From Pelagibacteraceae bacterium AG-470-E16 (GTDB lineage Bacteria; Pseudomonadota; Alphaproteobacteria; Pelagibacterales; Pelagibacteraceae): a stretch of DNA of 64,000 nt. The notes below the pieces were generated by a model. It worked only from the letters and a program-made list of their open reading frames with translations, was not told where the DNA came from and searched no databases. The stretch spans positions 1 through 64,000 of the forward strand of contig QCSF01000002.1 of NCBI GenBank assembly GCA_003209195.1, read 5' to 3'. Below, piece after piece: positions 33,346-41,644 of this stretch. How positions within the stretch are numbered: position 1 is the first letter of the stretch; each line of letters opens with the position of its first letter. A program made the position numbers and the translations under genes.

Positions 33346-33374
33346 TTGTCAAAATTTAAATTAAATAATATGAA
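33346..33374 (+). promoter_or_regulatory. Candidate sigma-70-type promoter
   Basis: In the 115-bp divergent spacer, TTGTCA (33346-33351) and TATGAA (33369-33374) are 17 bp apart and 53 bp upstream of the ATG at 33428. In DNA this A+T-rich such matches arise often by chance, so this is tentative. The same spacer must also hold the promoter for the minus-strand gene starting at 33312. Confidence 0.3.
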
Positions 33375-33427
33375 TATCTAAATATAAAAATGTACAATCT
33401 AATGACTTTTTTTGGTATTTATTAGAA

Positions 33428-34189
33428 ATGAATTTCTTTTTTTGCTTAGATGACACAAATATTAATAGTAAACTTACTATACCAAAGTTTCAAAATGAGC
33501 AAAATCTTAAGCAATCTATTTTACTTTTTTCACTTCATTCTCAAAATAACAAATGGATTCTTAATAAAACAGAGTGTGATAGTGATTGTGATTTTTTTTA
33601 TATAAAAGATAAAGATCATATACATAACACAATTTACTTTTTAGCTCAGGAAAATGATGCTCATAATATAATAAAAAATAATGTGATTTCAAATATAAAT
33701 AAATTGACTGATACCAATCCTGCATTTAGAGCAAATTTAGAAATAGAAAATGAAATGGGTGGATTTTCATCTTATCAATCAGATTATCCATTTGATATGA
33801 TTAAAATATCCAATGGTATTTTGAGCCCATTGAGTATCTTGTTAACCGAAAATGCTGATATAAATAAAATATATTTTAGAAATATTTTTTTTAAACCAAC
33901 AGCTCATAATGGGAATTATTATATTATTAATAAAAAACAAAAAAAAATTTTAGAACAAGGTATAATCGAAACGAATAAAACTAATATTATTCATATAAAA
34001 AACGATTTCATAAATGAAGAAAATTATTTCTTTACTTCAAATATTTCAGGTATACCAATTTATTTTTCTCAAAAAAATAATCATATTAGCTTTGAACATA
34101 CGCATCCACCTCATCAGTATATCTTAAGTGAGGATAAATATTCTTTGGTCAAAAATTTAAAGAAAAATTTTAATGAAATTATTAATTAA
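33428..34189 (+). CDS. Unrecognised protein A of a conserved-looking pair
   Basis: I do not recognise this 253-aa soluble protein. It has no signal peptide or membrane helix. Noticeable segments are NPAFRANLEIENEMGGFSSY (around 98-117), YPFDMIKISNGILSPLSILL, KIYFRNIFFKPTAHNGNYYI and FEHTHPPHQY near the C-terminus. The beta-rich pattern with Asn/Gly turns and the His-rich end suggest a sandwich-like ligand-binding or enzyme domain, but this is only an impression. Its 3' end overlaps the next gene by 17 bp, which in turn is 3 bp from an FkbM methyltransferase, so the three are probably one operon acting on the same glycan. Confidence 0.72.
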   Translation: MNFFFCLDDTNINSKLTIPKFQNEQNLKQSILLFSLHSQNNKWILNKTECDSDCDFFYIKDKDHIHNTIYFLAQENDAHNIIKNNVISNINKLTDTNPAFRANLEIENEMGGFSSYQSDYPFDMIKISNGILSPLSILLTENADINKIYFRNIFFKPTAHNGNYYIINKKQKKILEQGIIETNKTNIIHIKNDFINEENYFFTSNISGIPIYFSQKNNHISFEHTHPPHQYILSEDKYSLVKNLKKNFNEIIN

Positions 34190-34931
34190 AAAAATTTATA
34201 ATCATCCTAATTTTGTATTTTTAAGAAATTTATTAGACTTTAATCCTATAAAGATAAATACATCTCACATTAGTCCAAATCTATCGGTATCTGATGGATT
34301 TTTATGGAGAACAGAAAAAAATTTTAGAACAATTTTTAAATTCACAGATTTATATAAGTTATTTTTCGGTGAATTAAGTAAAGTAAAAATAGTATTTTAT
34401 GACAAAAATTTTAAACAATTAAAAAGTTTAAATTTTTCAGATCTGAATTTATACAATAATTTAACTATAGATAAAAATTTTATGCATGGCATAGAAGACT
34501 ATGGTACTTTCTATATTTTTCATGAAACAGAAAAAAATATTGACTCTATAATTAGAAATAGTTGTTACACAGGTTATCAAAAAAATAATAAAATATTCTC
34601 TTTTGTTCATGGTAATTTACCTACTTTAGTAAACACAAAGAACAGAAAAATACAAAAAAATATTATTGGCAAATCTTTATTTTTTTATAAGAATTATAAA
34701 ATTCAAAAAAATTTTTTTAATTATGATTTTTCTGAAATTTTTTTACAAAATCCAACTAATTCGAAAATTTTTTTCTTTTTAAATAATACTAAATATTCAT
34801 TAAACAAATATTGCTCAATCATTTTAAAAATAAAAAAAGAGAAAATTATTAATTTAAAATCAAAATGTTTTATTTTTAGACCTATAGTTTTTAGTTATAA
34901 GAATAATTATATAGATGTTCACCATGGGTAA
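34173..34931 (+). CDS. Unrecognised protein B of a conserved-looking pair
   Basis: This is a 252-aa protein without a recognisable family signature. Beta-rich segments include SPNLSVSDGFLWRT (34-47), KIVFYDKNFKQLKSL, HGIEDYGTFYIFHE, SCYTGYQKNNKIFSFVHGNLPTL and FIFRPIVFSYKNNYIDVHHG at the very C-terminus. YGTFYIFHE and the VHGN/VHHG histidines could be binding or active-site residues. No membrane segment. It begins within the end of protein A (ATG 34173) and is followed 3 bp later by an FkbM methyltransferase. It might be a distant relative of protein A, since both have a short SxS/Y-rich block and a His-containing end, but this was not established. Confidence 0.72.
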   Translation: MKLLIKKIYNHPNFVFLRNLLDFNPIKINTSHISPNLSVSDGFLWRTEKNFRTIFKFTDLYKLFFGELSKVKIVFYDKNFKQLKSLNFSDLNLYNNLTIDKNFMHGIEDYGTFYIFHETEKNIDSIIRNSCYTGYQKNNKIFSFVHGNLPTLVNTKNRKIQKNIIGKSLFFYKNYKIQKNFFNYDFSEIFLQNPTNSKIFFFLNNTKYSLNKYCSIILKIKKEKIINLKSKCFIFRPIVFSYKNNYIDVHHG

Positions 34932-34934
34932 ATA

Positions 34935-35813
34935 ATGTTTCGAAAATTTGTTAAAATTATATTTAATTTACTTAAAATAATTGATTTTTTATTTAAAAAA
35001 TTCTTCAAGAAAAATTTTTTTTTAATATTTAAAGAATTAATTGAAGAAAACTCTTATGAAAAAATAAAAATTAATAAAAACGATATTTTTTTTTTCTGTC
35101 CTAATGATTTAATATCATGGAGAATTAAAACCTTTTTTTCTAAAGAACCAGAAACTTTAAAGTGGATAGATGAATTTAATCATCAAAATAAACATGAAAG
35201 TCTTGTTTTTTGGGATATTGGAGCAAACATTGGCTTATATTCCATTTATGCAGCTATAAAATGGAAGAATATTAAGATCCATTCATTTGAACCCTCCTCT
35301 AGTAATCTGAGAGTGCTCAGTAGGAATATAAGTATAAACAACTTAAATGAAAAAATTTTTATAAATCAGTTTGCATTATGTGATGATAATCAGAAAAAAT
35401 TTCAATCAATGAATGAGTCTTCTTTCCTTGAAGGTTCAGCTCTACATTCTTATGGTTCAGAATTAAATTTTGAAGGAAAACAAATTTCAACAAAAAATAA
35501 ATATAAGATAATTGGATTATCAATAAACTTTTATACAAATCACCTAAATAACGAGACTCCGAATTATATGAAAATTGATGTTGATGGTATAGAACACTTA
35601 ATTTTACATGGCGGAACGAAAATTTTACAAAGCAATTCACTTAAAGAAATATGCATCGAACTAAATGAGAATTATATTAAACAAACCGATACAGCTATTA
35701 AAATTATGACAGATAATAATTTCACTTTTATGAAAAAAGAAAGATCTAAATATATTTTAGTCTCAAAAGAATTTGATAAGAGTTATAATTATTTTTTTGT
35801 TAAAAAAATTTAA
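34935..35813 (+). CDS. FkbM-family SAM-dependent methyltransferase (second)
   Basis: The 292-aa protein has a hydrophobic/basic N-terminus (residues 5-35) that may lie on the membrane, then LVFWDIGANIGLYSIYAA at about 90-107 (SAM motif I), IHSFEPSSSNLRVLSRNI, INQFALCDD and NYMKIDVDGIEHLILHGG, the diagnostic FkbM block. A run of Ser-rich residues (SSFLEGSALHSYGSE) precedes the last block as in relatives that methylate sugars. It is the third gene of the plus-strand operon 33428-35813 and ends 26 bp before a convergent gene with no obvious terminator hairpin. Confidence 0.9.
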   Translation: MFRKFVKIIFNLLKIIDFLFKKFFKKNFFLIFKELIEENSYEKIKINKNDIFFFCPNDLISWRIKTFFSKEPETLKWIDEFNHQNKHESLVFWDIGANIGLYSIYAAIKWKNIKIHSFEPSSSNLRVLSRNISINNLNEKIFINQFALCDDNQKKFQSMNESSFLEGSALHSYGSELNFEGKQISTKNKYKIIGLSINFYTNHLNNETPNYMKIDVDGIEHLILHGGTKILQSNSLKEICIELNENYIKQTDTAIKIMTDNNFTFMKKERSKYILVSKEFDKSYNYFFVKKI

Positions 35814-35839
35814 ATTTAAATTTTATTAATCCCCCTTTA

Positions 35840-37516
35840 TTACCAATTAATTTTGTAATCGATTGTCTCACTAATATTAATATTGCGAATATCATTCTTA
35901 ATTGAATTTTTATTCGAATAAATAATTTTATTTTTTTTAAATTTGTAATTTATATGCTTATAATTTTTGTAATCTGAATAAATAATTATAGGTTTATTAT
36001 AAATCAATGACTCTTCAATAGCTGTAGATGAATAACTAATCAGAACATCATTTACTAATAATTCGTCTATAAAACACTTATTTTTTGAGAAATTAATATA
36101 TTTATTTTCAACATTTATAATTTTCTTAAAAGTTTCTAATTCACATTCTGGACCTTCTCTAAATCTTATAGTTAATTTATGTTTATTTTGATTTGAAAAA
36201 TAATTAATTAAATTTTTTAAATTATAAACATACTCATTAAAATCTTCATAAATCCATGGCCATTTTGAAAGCGACTTAGGCGAACTAACGTGTAAAAAAT
36301 TAAAGTTATCTGAACTACTTTTAATTTTTCTAATTTTAATTTTTTTTTCGCCATATAATAAAGGTTGACTTCTAATTATTTTCTTTGAATGTTCATGAAA
36401 AGATATTGCATGTGCAGAGATTTTTGTCTGAGCATAGATTTTATCGGCCAAAGGGGAAAAAATCATACCACGACCACTAATTTTATTTACAAAACTTGCA
36501 TATTCATCACTCGGTGTAGACATTGAACCATGTGGAACTAGAAAAGTTTCAAAATCAATTTCTTTTGAGATATCAGCAATTATAGTCGGAATATCGTACC
36601 TCAACTGATCAGTATAAAATTTGATAATATTAATTCTAGACAGAAAGTTATAGTAACTTTTTCTACTTTTATATTGTTGGATGCAGTAATTTACTATTAT
36701 TTCTTTAAAATGTTTCTCAAGATACAAAAAATTATTATCAAGTAGATCCTTAAATATATTATTTATTAAATACTCAATTTCTTTAATATTTATTTTTTCT
36801 GCTGGATAACATGTAAAATAATAATGTTTTTTTTTATTAAAAATTTTTAATATATTAATAATGTTTAAAAATATGTGATATAAATTAAAATCAGAATGCC
36901 TGATTACCTCTAATATTCTTCTTTCTTTATCTGATGAAATTTTTAAAGATAATTTTTTACCGTATACTAATAAAGAGGGGGGGCCCTTCTTTAAAAAAAA
37001 ATTATTTAAGCAGATAAGAGTTTTTTTAAAAAAGGAAATTTTTTTTTTTTTTAAAAATAAGAAAAAACCTTGGTTTTTTTTATTTATTATTTTTTCTATA
37101 AAAAAACTTAAGAAAATCTTCTTGTCATTAAAATGTTGAACTTGATTATTATAAATTAATGCGTAATTTTTTGAGTCTATAGAATTATAATGAATGTATA
37201 AAAAAGAAAAAAGACTTATAAAAAAAACGCTATAAATATCTTCTCTTAATCCTCTACGTAAATTTTCTAATTCTTTAATATTTTTTTTGAATTTAGAGTA
37301 AATGTTTTGTGAAACTATAATAGTTTTTTTCTGATTCTGAACTAATTGATGTATATCAATTTTAATGATTTCGATATTATTTTTAAAATGAATAAACTTT
37401 TCAATACCAGGGCTAAAAATAAATATTTTATTTATATTAGTTATTTTTAATTTATTAAATTCTTCAACATCAGCTTTGTCGTAAAGGAAAATTATAATGT
37501 CTTTTTGATTTGACAT
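35840..37516 (-). CDS. GT-B-like surface-carbohydrate biosynthesis protein (second of three)
   Basis: The 558-aa protein has an N-terminal Rossmann-like stretch (IIIFLYDKADVEEFNKL), a long central domain, and a C-terminal GT-B-like half: FLVPHGSMSTPSDEY, FNFLHVSSPKSLSKWPWIYEDF, LTIRFREGPECE and DVLISYSSTAIEESLIYNKPIIIY. The S-S-T-A-x-E-E block matches the donor-binding part of capsule and surface-carbohydrate transferases. A run of seven G followed by three C at 36977-36986 encodes Pro-Pro near residue 178 and is unusual for this DNA. It begins the operon 37516-35840 downstream of the PglD-like gene, with no gap. Precise reaction unknown. Confidence 0.68.
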   Translation of the reverse strand: MSNQKDIIIFLYDKADVEEFNKLKITNINKIFIFSPGIEKFIHFKNNIEIIKIDIHQLVQNQKKTIIVSQNIYSKFKKNIKELENLRRGLREDIYSVFFISLFSFLYIHYNSIDSKNYALIYNNQVQHFNDKKIFLSFFIEKIINKKNQGFFLFLKKKKISFFKKTLICLNNFFLKKGPPSLLVYGKKLSLKISSDKERRILEVIRHSDFNLYHIFLNIINILKIFNKKKHYYFTCYPAEKINIKEIEYLINNIFKDLLDNNFLYLEKHFKEIIVNYCIQQYKSRKSYYNFLSRINIIKFYTDQLRYDIPTIIADISKEIDFETFLVPHGSMSTPSDEYASFVNKISGRGMIFSPLADKIYAQTKISAHAISFHEHSKKIIRSQPLLYGEKKIKIRKIKSSSDNFNFLHVSSPKSLSKWPWIYEDFNEYVYNLKNLINYFSNQNKHKLTIRFREGPECELETFKKIINVENKYINFSKNKCFIDELLVNDVLISYSSTAIEESLIYNKPIIIYSDYKNYKHINYKFKKNKIIYSNKNSIKNDIRNINISETIDYKINW

Positions 37517-38134
37517 TTATGGACGTTTATAACGATTTTTTTTGTATTTTGCGGGAACTCCATAGTATAAACCCTTTAAGCTTATATTTTTTACAACTGC
37601 TGTATTAATACCAGTCATAATTTTATCGCTAATTTTTATTTTTTCCCTAACAATAGTTCCAGATCCAATATAACATTCAGAACCGATAATTGAATTTCCT
37701 AAAATAGTACTATTTGGTGCAATATCCGTTAATAAGCCTATTTTAACACCATGATGAATATTTGATCCAACATTAATTTTACAACAATAGCCAATTTTAA
37801 CGTTATTTCCTAAAAAACAAAAACTTTGCACAAATGAACCTTCTCCAATTTTTATTTTCTCTCCCTTTAACGATCTGTTTGAAACATATGTTAAAACATT
37901 TTTTTTATATTTTTTTAAAAACTTCTTTCTAATCTGGAGCGGTCCCATAGCTATACAAATTTTTACATTCGGATTTTTTTTAATAAAGGCATCTATCTTT
38001 GAAAAAGTTCCCAAATATTTAATATTTGTTTTTTTTTTATTTCCAAAAAAACCTAAGATTTTGTGTTCAGAATTGTTTAACTCTAAAATTATGTCTTCTT
38101 CAGCGCCAATTAAAATAATTTCATTGCTTATCAT
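37517..38134 (-). CDS. PglD/NeuD-type sugar O- or N-acyltransferase (left-handed beta-helix)
   Basis: The 205-aa protein has an N-terminal Rossmann-like PglD domain (EIILIGAEEDIILEL) followed by hexapeptide repeats: SFVQSFCFLGNNVKIGYCCKINVGS, IAPNSTILGNSIIGSECYIGSGT and the closing MTGINTAVVKNI. The conserved catalytic His may be His128-129 in SNIHHGVKIG, equivalent to NHD/HHD in PglD. Such enzymes acetylate amino-sugars using acetyl-CoA. It overlaps the upstream GT2-cytidylyltransferase fusion gene by 14 bp and the downstream GT-B-like gene starts 1 bp before its stop region, so all three are in one operon. Confidence 0.85.
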   Translation of the reverse strand: MISNEIILIGAEEDIILELNNSEHKILGFFGNKKKTNIKYLGTFSKIDAFIKKNPNVKICIAMGPLQIRKKFLKKYKKNVLTYVSNRSLKGEKIKIGEGSFVQSFCFLGNNVKIGYCCKINVGSNIHHGVKIGLLTDIAPNSTILGNSIIGSECYIGSGTIVREKIKISDKIMTGINTAVVKNISLKGLYYGVPAKYKKNRYKRP

Positions 38135-39473
38135 AAAAAAAATTTTGGTATTTTTTGAAAGTGCTTTCGCTTCTTATTTCAAGCCAGCTTAAGTGATTAT
38201 CAACTCTTAATAATCCAACTTTTTTTCCTAATAAATTACCTTCTCTAATATATTCAGGATAAGTAATACAACATAGTCCGTGCAAACCTATATAGGTTTT
38301 TTTTTTTATTATTCTTGGAACATCGCCTTCATCAATTCTATTTATGTTTTTTTTTTCATCTTCTTTCCATAACCACCCATTTTCCTCCCGAGCAGCTAAG
38401 ATCGTATCATAACCGTGTTTCAATAGCTCTTCTATAGCATTATCAATTAAATCTGTATCTCTAAAAGGAAAAGTTTCTTCCAAATGTACTATTAAATCAG
38501 GAAATATTTTTAATTTCTCTAATTCATTCATTGAAAATTTTTGAACCATCTCCAAATTAGTATTCGGATCTGACAGATTTTGAGGTCTTGCAAATGGACA
38601 TTTTGCACCAAGATCTTGAGCTATTTTTTTAGTTAAATCATTATCAGTTGAAACGATTACATCTTTTATATATTTTGATTTTTTTGCAACATTAATGGTG
38701 TATGCAATAAGATAATCATTATTGTTCTTTATAGGCATGCCTTTTGATGGAATTATACAATATATATCTAAATCGTCTGGTTTTATATTTCCCTCAATAA
38801 AGTTTTTGTCTTGTTTTTTAATTATATTAACCACATTTTTAAGTCTTGTGACATTACCGTCCTGATGAATTCCATGAAAATGATACACTGGAGCACTTGG
38901 CTCATAAACTAATTTATAGCCAGCATCAATGATTTTTTGACCCCATATCCTATCTTCTATATTTGAGATTCTCTCATCAAATTTAATTTTTTTCCAAATT
39001 TCTTTTCTAATCATTGAATTTGCGTTATGAAAAAAACTATCCTTAACCTGAATCTTTTTATCCAAACCAAAAACAAGAAATAAATCTCTTTTGTCACTAT
39101 CTTTTGAAAATTCCATCGGTACTTGTCTTCCATATGTGCCAGCAACATCTTTATTTTTAAAATTATTAAGTAATCTTTCTAACCAATCTTCCTCTATAGG
39201 TATGCAATGGGCTGATAAACAGACAATAAATTCTCCTGAACTTTCTGCGATACCTTTGTTTAAGGCATAACCAGGCAAATAATCATCAATTAATACTATC
39301 TTCTTTACTCCATGTATTTTCGCTTTCTCCACAGTTTTATCGTCGCTTTTGTTATCAACTAATATTATTTCATAATCTTTGTTATTTTGCTTCTTAATAG
39401 CGTTTAAACATCTAGATATCCATCTTTCCTCATTTTTAGTCCTTATAATTATTGATACTTTAATGTTCTTCAT
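38121..39473 (-). CDS. Fusion: GT2 glycosyltransferase plus CMP-sugar-synthetase-like domain
   Basis: This 450-aa protein joins two cytoplasmic domains. Residues 1-225 are GT2: VSIIIRTKNEERWISRCL, IILVDNKSDDKT, GYALNKGIAESSGEFI, LSAHCIP in the DxD position, MIRKEIW and NIEDRIWGQKI. Residues about 237-450 resemble NeuA-type acylneuraminate cytidylyltransferases: IYCIIPSKGMPIKNNN, AKKSKYIKDVIVSTDND, RPQNLSDPNTNLEMVQ, HLEETFPFRDTDLID and LLRVDNHLSWLEI. The consensus IPARGGSKGxPxKN is shortened and the Arg missing, so catalytic competence is uncertain. A single start at ATG 39473 overlaps the neighbouring dehydrogenase stop. Activation and transfer could be coupled in one chain. Confidence 0.85.
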   Translation of the reverse strand: MKNIKVSIIIRTKNEERWISRCLNAIKKQNNKDYEIILVDNKSDDKTVEKAKIHGVKKIVLIDDYLPGYALNKGIAESSGEFIVCLSAHCIPIEEDWLERLLNNFKNKDVAGTYGRQVPMEFSKDSDKRDLFLVFGLDKKIQVKDSFFHNANSMIRKEIWKKIKFDERISNIEDRIWGQKIIDAGYKLVYEPSAPVYHFHGIHQDGNVTRLKNVVNIIKKQDKNFIEGNIKPDDLDIYCIIPSKGMPIKNNNDYLIAYTINVAKKSKYIKDVIVSTDNDLTKKIAQDLGAKCPFARPQNLSDPNTNLEMVQKFSMNELEKLKIFPDLIVHLEETFPFRDTDLIDNAIEELLKHGYDTILAAREENGWLWKEDEKKNINRIDEGDVPRIIKKKTYIGLHGLCCITYPEYIREGNLLGKKVGLLRVDNHLSWLEIRSESTFKKYQNFFYDKQ

Positions 39474-40507
39474 AATAAACCTATGCCAATGTTTTTAGAT
39501 ATTTCTCTTAATTTTTTATACAAATCTTTATCTACAGGAATTCCGGATACTCTCCTTTTTCTTTCAGTTTCGTATTCAACATCATTTGGTAAATAAATTT
39601 TACCTTTATTTTTAATAGTTTTTTGATTTTTTATCTCTAAAGACATTTTTTTTAAATTTTGAACAAATTTTTTTTTACTTACGAATTGATCAGTTTTCAA
39701 AATAATATAATATTGTCCTAATCTTCTAGGTTGTTTTATACTACTATTATACATCGGGGGTATATTTGATCCATAATTCATACCTAAAAAAATTGAACAT
39801 AAAATCTCTATCATTGCAGCTAAACCAAAACCTTTATACCCACCGATTGAAGTTAGACATTCTGCGTTGCTTGGGTTAGTTGTATATTTTCCGTGTTTGT
39901 CAACCGCAAGACCAGATGGTAATTTCTTTCCTAATCTTTTATAATTTAATAATTTGTTCCAATTTATATTAGTTGTTGCCATATCTAAACAAAATGGTTT
40001 TTTTGAATTTCCTGGAACTGCAAAACATAATGGGTTTGTGCCAAAATAAGGTTTTTTAGCACCATATGTTAATTGTAATGAATCTGCGTGCGTAAATGCA
40101 AAGATTATAAATCCTTTTTCTACACCGTGCAATGCGATGCTTGCTAAGGCGCCTGGATGACTAGAATTAACTACTCCAACAGAACAGATTCCATTTTTTT
40201 TTGCAATTTGACAGCCTTTATCAATTGCTTTAATTCCAGCTGAGATACCATAACCATTATCTGCATCTAATAAATAACTTGAATTAAATTTTTTATAGAA
40301 TTTAAATTTAGGTTTTGGATTTTTTCTCCCATTTAATACTGAAGAAACATAATGAGGAAAAAGATTTATACCGTGCGAATCAGTTCCTCTTAAAGAGGCT
40401 TTGCACAGACCTTCTGCAACATATTTTCCACAAAAATTATTAACTCCTATTTTTATTAAACTTTTTTTACAAAATTTCAATAAATCATTATATTTTATAA
40501 ACCTCAT
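39470..40507 (-). CDS. Ldh2-type malate/L-lactate dehydrogenase family oxidoreductase
   Basis: The family catalyses NAD(P)H-dependent reduction of 2-keto acids or cyclic imino acids and has its own fold unrelated to Rossmann LDH. The 345-aa protein shows CKASLRGTDSHGINLFPHYV (substrate His and Arg), YLLDADNGYGISAGIKAI, GICSVGVVNSSHPGALASIAL, GTNPLCFAVPG and SIGGYKGFGLAAMIEILCSI. Length and motif order are normal. It starts at ATG 40507, 2 bp after the Gfo/Idh gene. Members occurring in glycan loci probably reduce the 2-keto group of a sugar acid; here that is an inference. Confidence 0.9.
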   Translation of the reverse strand: MRFIKYNDLLKFCKKSLIKIGVNNFCGKYVAEGLCKASLRGTDSHGINLFPHYVSSVLNGRKNPKPKFKFYKKFNSSYLLDADNGYGISAGIKAIDKGCQIAKKNGICSVGVVNSSHPGALASIALHGVEKGFIIFAFTHADSLQLTYGAKKPYFGTNPLCFAVPGNSKKPFCLDMATTNINWNKLLNYKRLGKKLPSGLAVDKHGKYTTNPSNAECLTSIGGYKGFGLAAMIEILCSIFLGMNYGSNIPPMYNSSIKQPRRLGQYYIILKTDQFVSKKKFVQNLKKMSLEIKNQKTIKNKGKIYLPNDVEYETERKRRVSGIPVDKDLYKKLREISKNIGIGLL

Positions 40508-40509
40508 TA

Positions 40510-41643
40510 TTATATATTTATCATTTTACCATTGTATTTAATACTTTGGTTTACGGCTTCTATGACTTTTGTTGTTACAAGTGAATCAATGAAAGTTTTA
40601 TTAAGTACTTTAAAATTTTTATTTTTATTATTAATGGATTCAAAAAAGTTCAATATACTTTTGATACCATACCCACCAAAATAAAAATCTTCAGAAAAAA
40701 ATAAATTTGTAAAATATGGATTTATATGTCTAGCATCTTTTCCTTCTTCAGTTGATAGAATTCCTCTATTTTTTTGATCAGAAAAATATTTTGATCTATC
40801 CCCTACAAAATGAATTTTTTGATCCGAAGTTGCTGTAGAAGAATTGGGATCTATCCAACTCGTAATAATATATGAATTAAATCTTAAATTACTTTTTCTC
40901 CATTCAATATTAGCCTGAACACAATCGCAAGAATTTATTTTTCTTTTCTTTAAATATCCTGATTGTTGCCAAGCCCATACTTTTGTTGGAACAAATCCTG
41001 TTAAATAATAAATTAAATCAACATAATGAATTCCCAAATATTGAAAACTATTACTCTTTGAAGACCAATTTTTAAAATATTTTTGTGGAATAATTCTTTT
41101 TTGACTATATTCGACAGTGCAATATTTTAATATACCAAGTTTTTTTTCATTCAAAAATTTTTTAAGTATTAAATTTGCCTCATCAAACCTCTTATGAAAT
41201 TCTACCTGAAAAACTCTGTTTTTACCTCTTGTATAATAAATTAATTTTTTTGCATCTTTATATGAAGTCACTAAAGGCTTAACAACTAGTAAATGTTTAT
41301 TTTTTAGGATAACATTTTTACAAATTTCAAAATGTGTGTGGTCAGGTGTAGCTACAATAACAGAATTAGGGTTAAATTTGGTTAATGCTAACTTATATAA
41401 TGATGACCCATTACCAGGAAAATACTTAACAGAATTTTTTTTTAATTTTATTTTTAATTTTTTTGCTAAACTTAAAAATTTTATTACACATTGTTTTGAA
41501 CTTTTATTCTTTGTTGATACAAAACATACATTATTAATAAAATTTTTTTTATGAGCTTCCAAGATACCTGGTATAATAGTTCCATAATCGTTTTCTGTTG
41601 ATCCCTGAACGTACATTCCACTTCCTATAACCAATAAATCCAT
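40510..41643 (-). CDS. Gfo/Idh/MocA-family oxidoreductase
   Basis: This 377-aa NAD(P)-dependent oxidoreductase has LLVIGSGMYVQG at 3-14 (Rossmann glycine motif), VIVATPDHTHFEIC, LLVVKPLVTSYKDAKKL (the usual EKP read as VKP), FQVEFHKRF, and FQYLGIHYVDLIYYLTG with the family's catalytic His-x-x-D. The start was set to ATG 41643, just outside the upstream flavoprotein gene; a TTG at 41676 would overlap it. The EKP Glu is replaced by Val but the Lys is retained. It is part of the run 44970-38121 on the minus strand, whose combination of enzymes suggests processing of a keto-sugar acid. Confidence 0.88.
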   Translation of the reverse strand: MDLLVIGSGMYVQGSTENDYGTIIPGILEAHKKNFINNVCFVSTKNKSSKQCVIKFLSLAKKLKIKLKKNSVKYFPGNGSSLYKLALTKFNPNSVIVATPDHTHFEICKNVILKNKHLLVVKPLVTSYKDAKKLIYYTRGKNRVFQVEFHKRFDEANLILKKFLNEKKLGILKYCTVEYSQKRIIPQKYFKNWSSKSNSFQYLGIHYVDLIYYLTGFVPTKVWAWQQSGYLKKRKINSCDCVQANIEWRKSNLRFNSYIITSWIDPNSSTATSDQKIHFVGDRSKYFSDQKNRGILSTEEGKDARHINPYFTNLFFSEDFYFGGYGIKSILNFFESINNKNKNFKVLNKTFIDSLVTTKVIEAVNQSIKYNGKMINI

Positions 41644-41644
41644 T

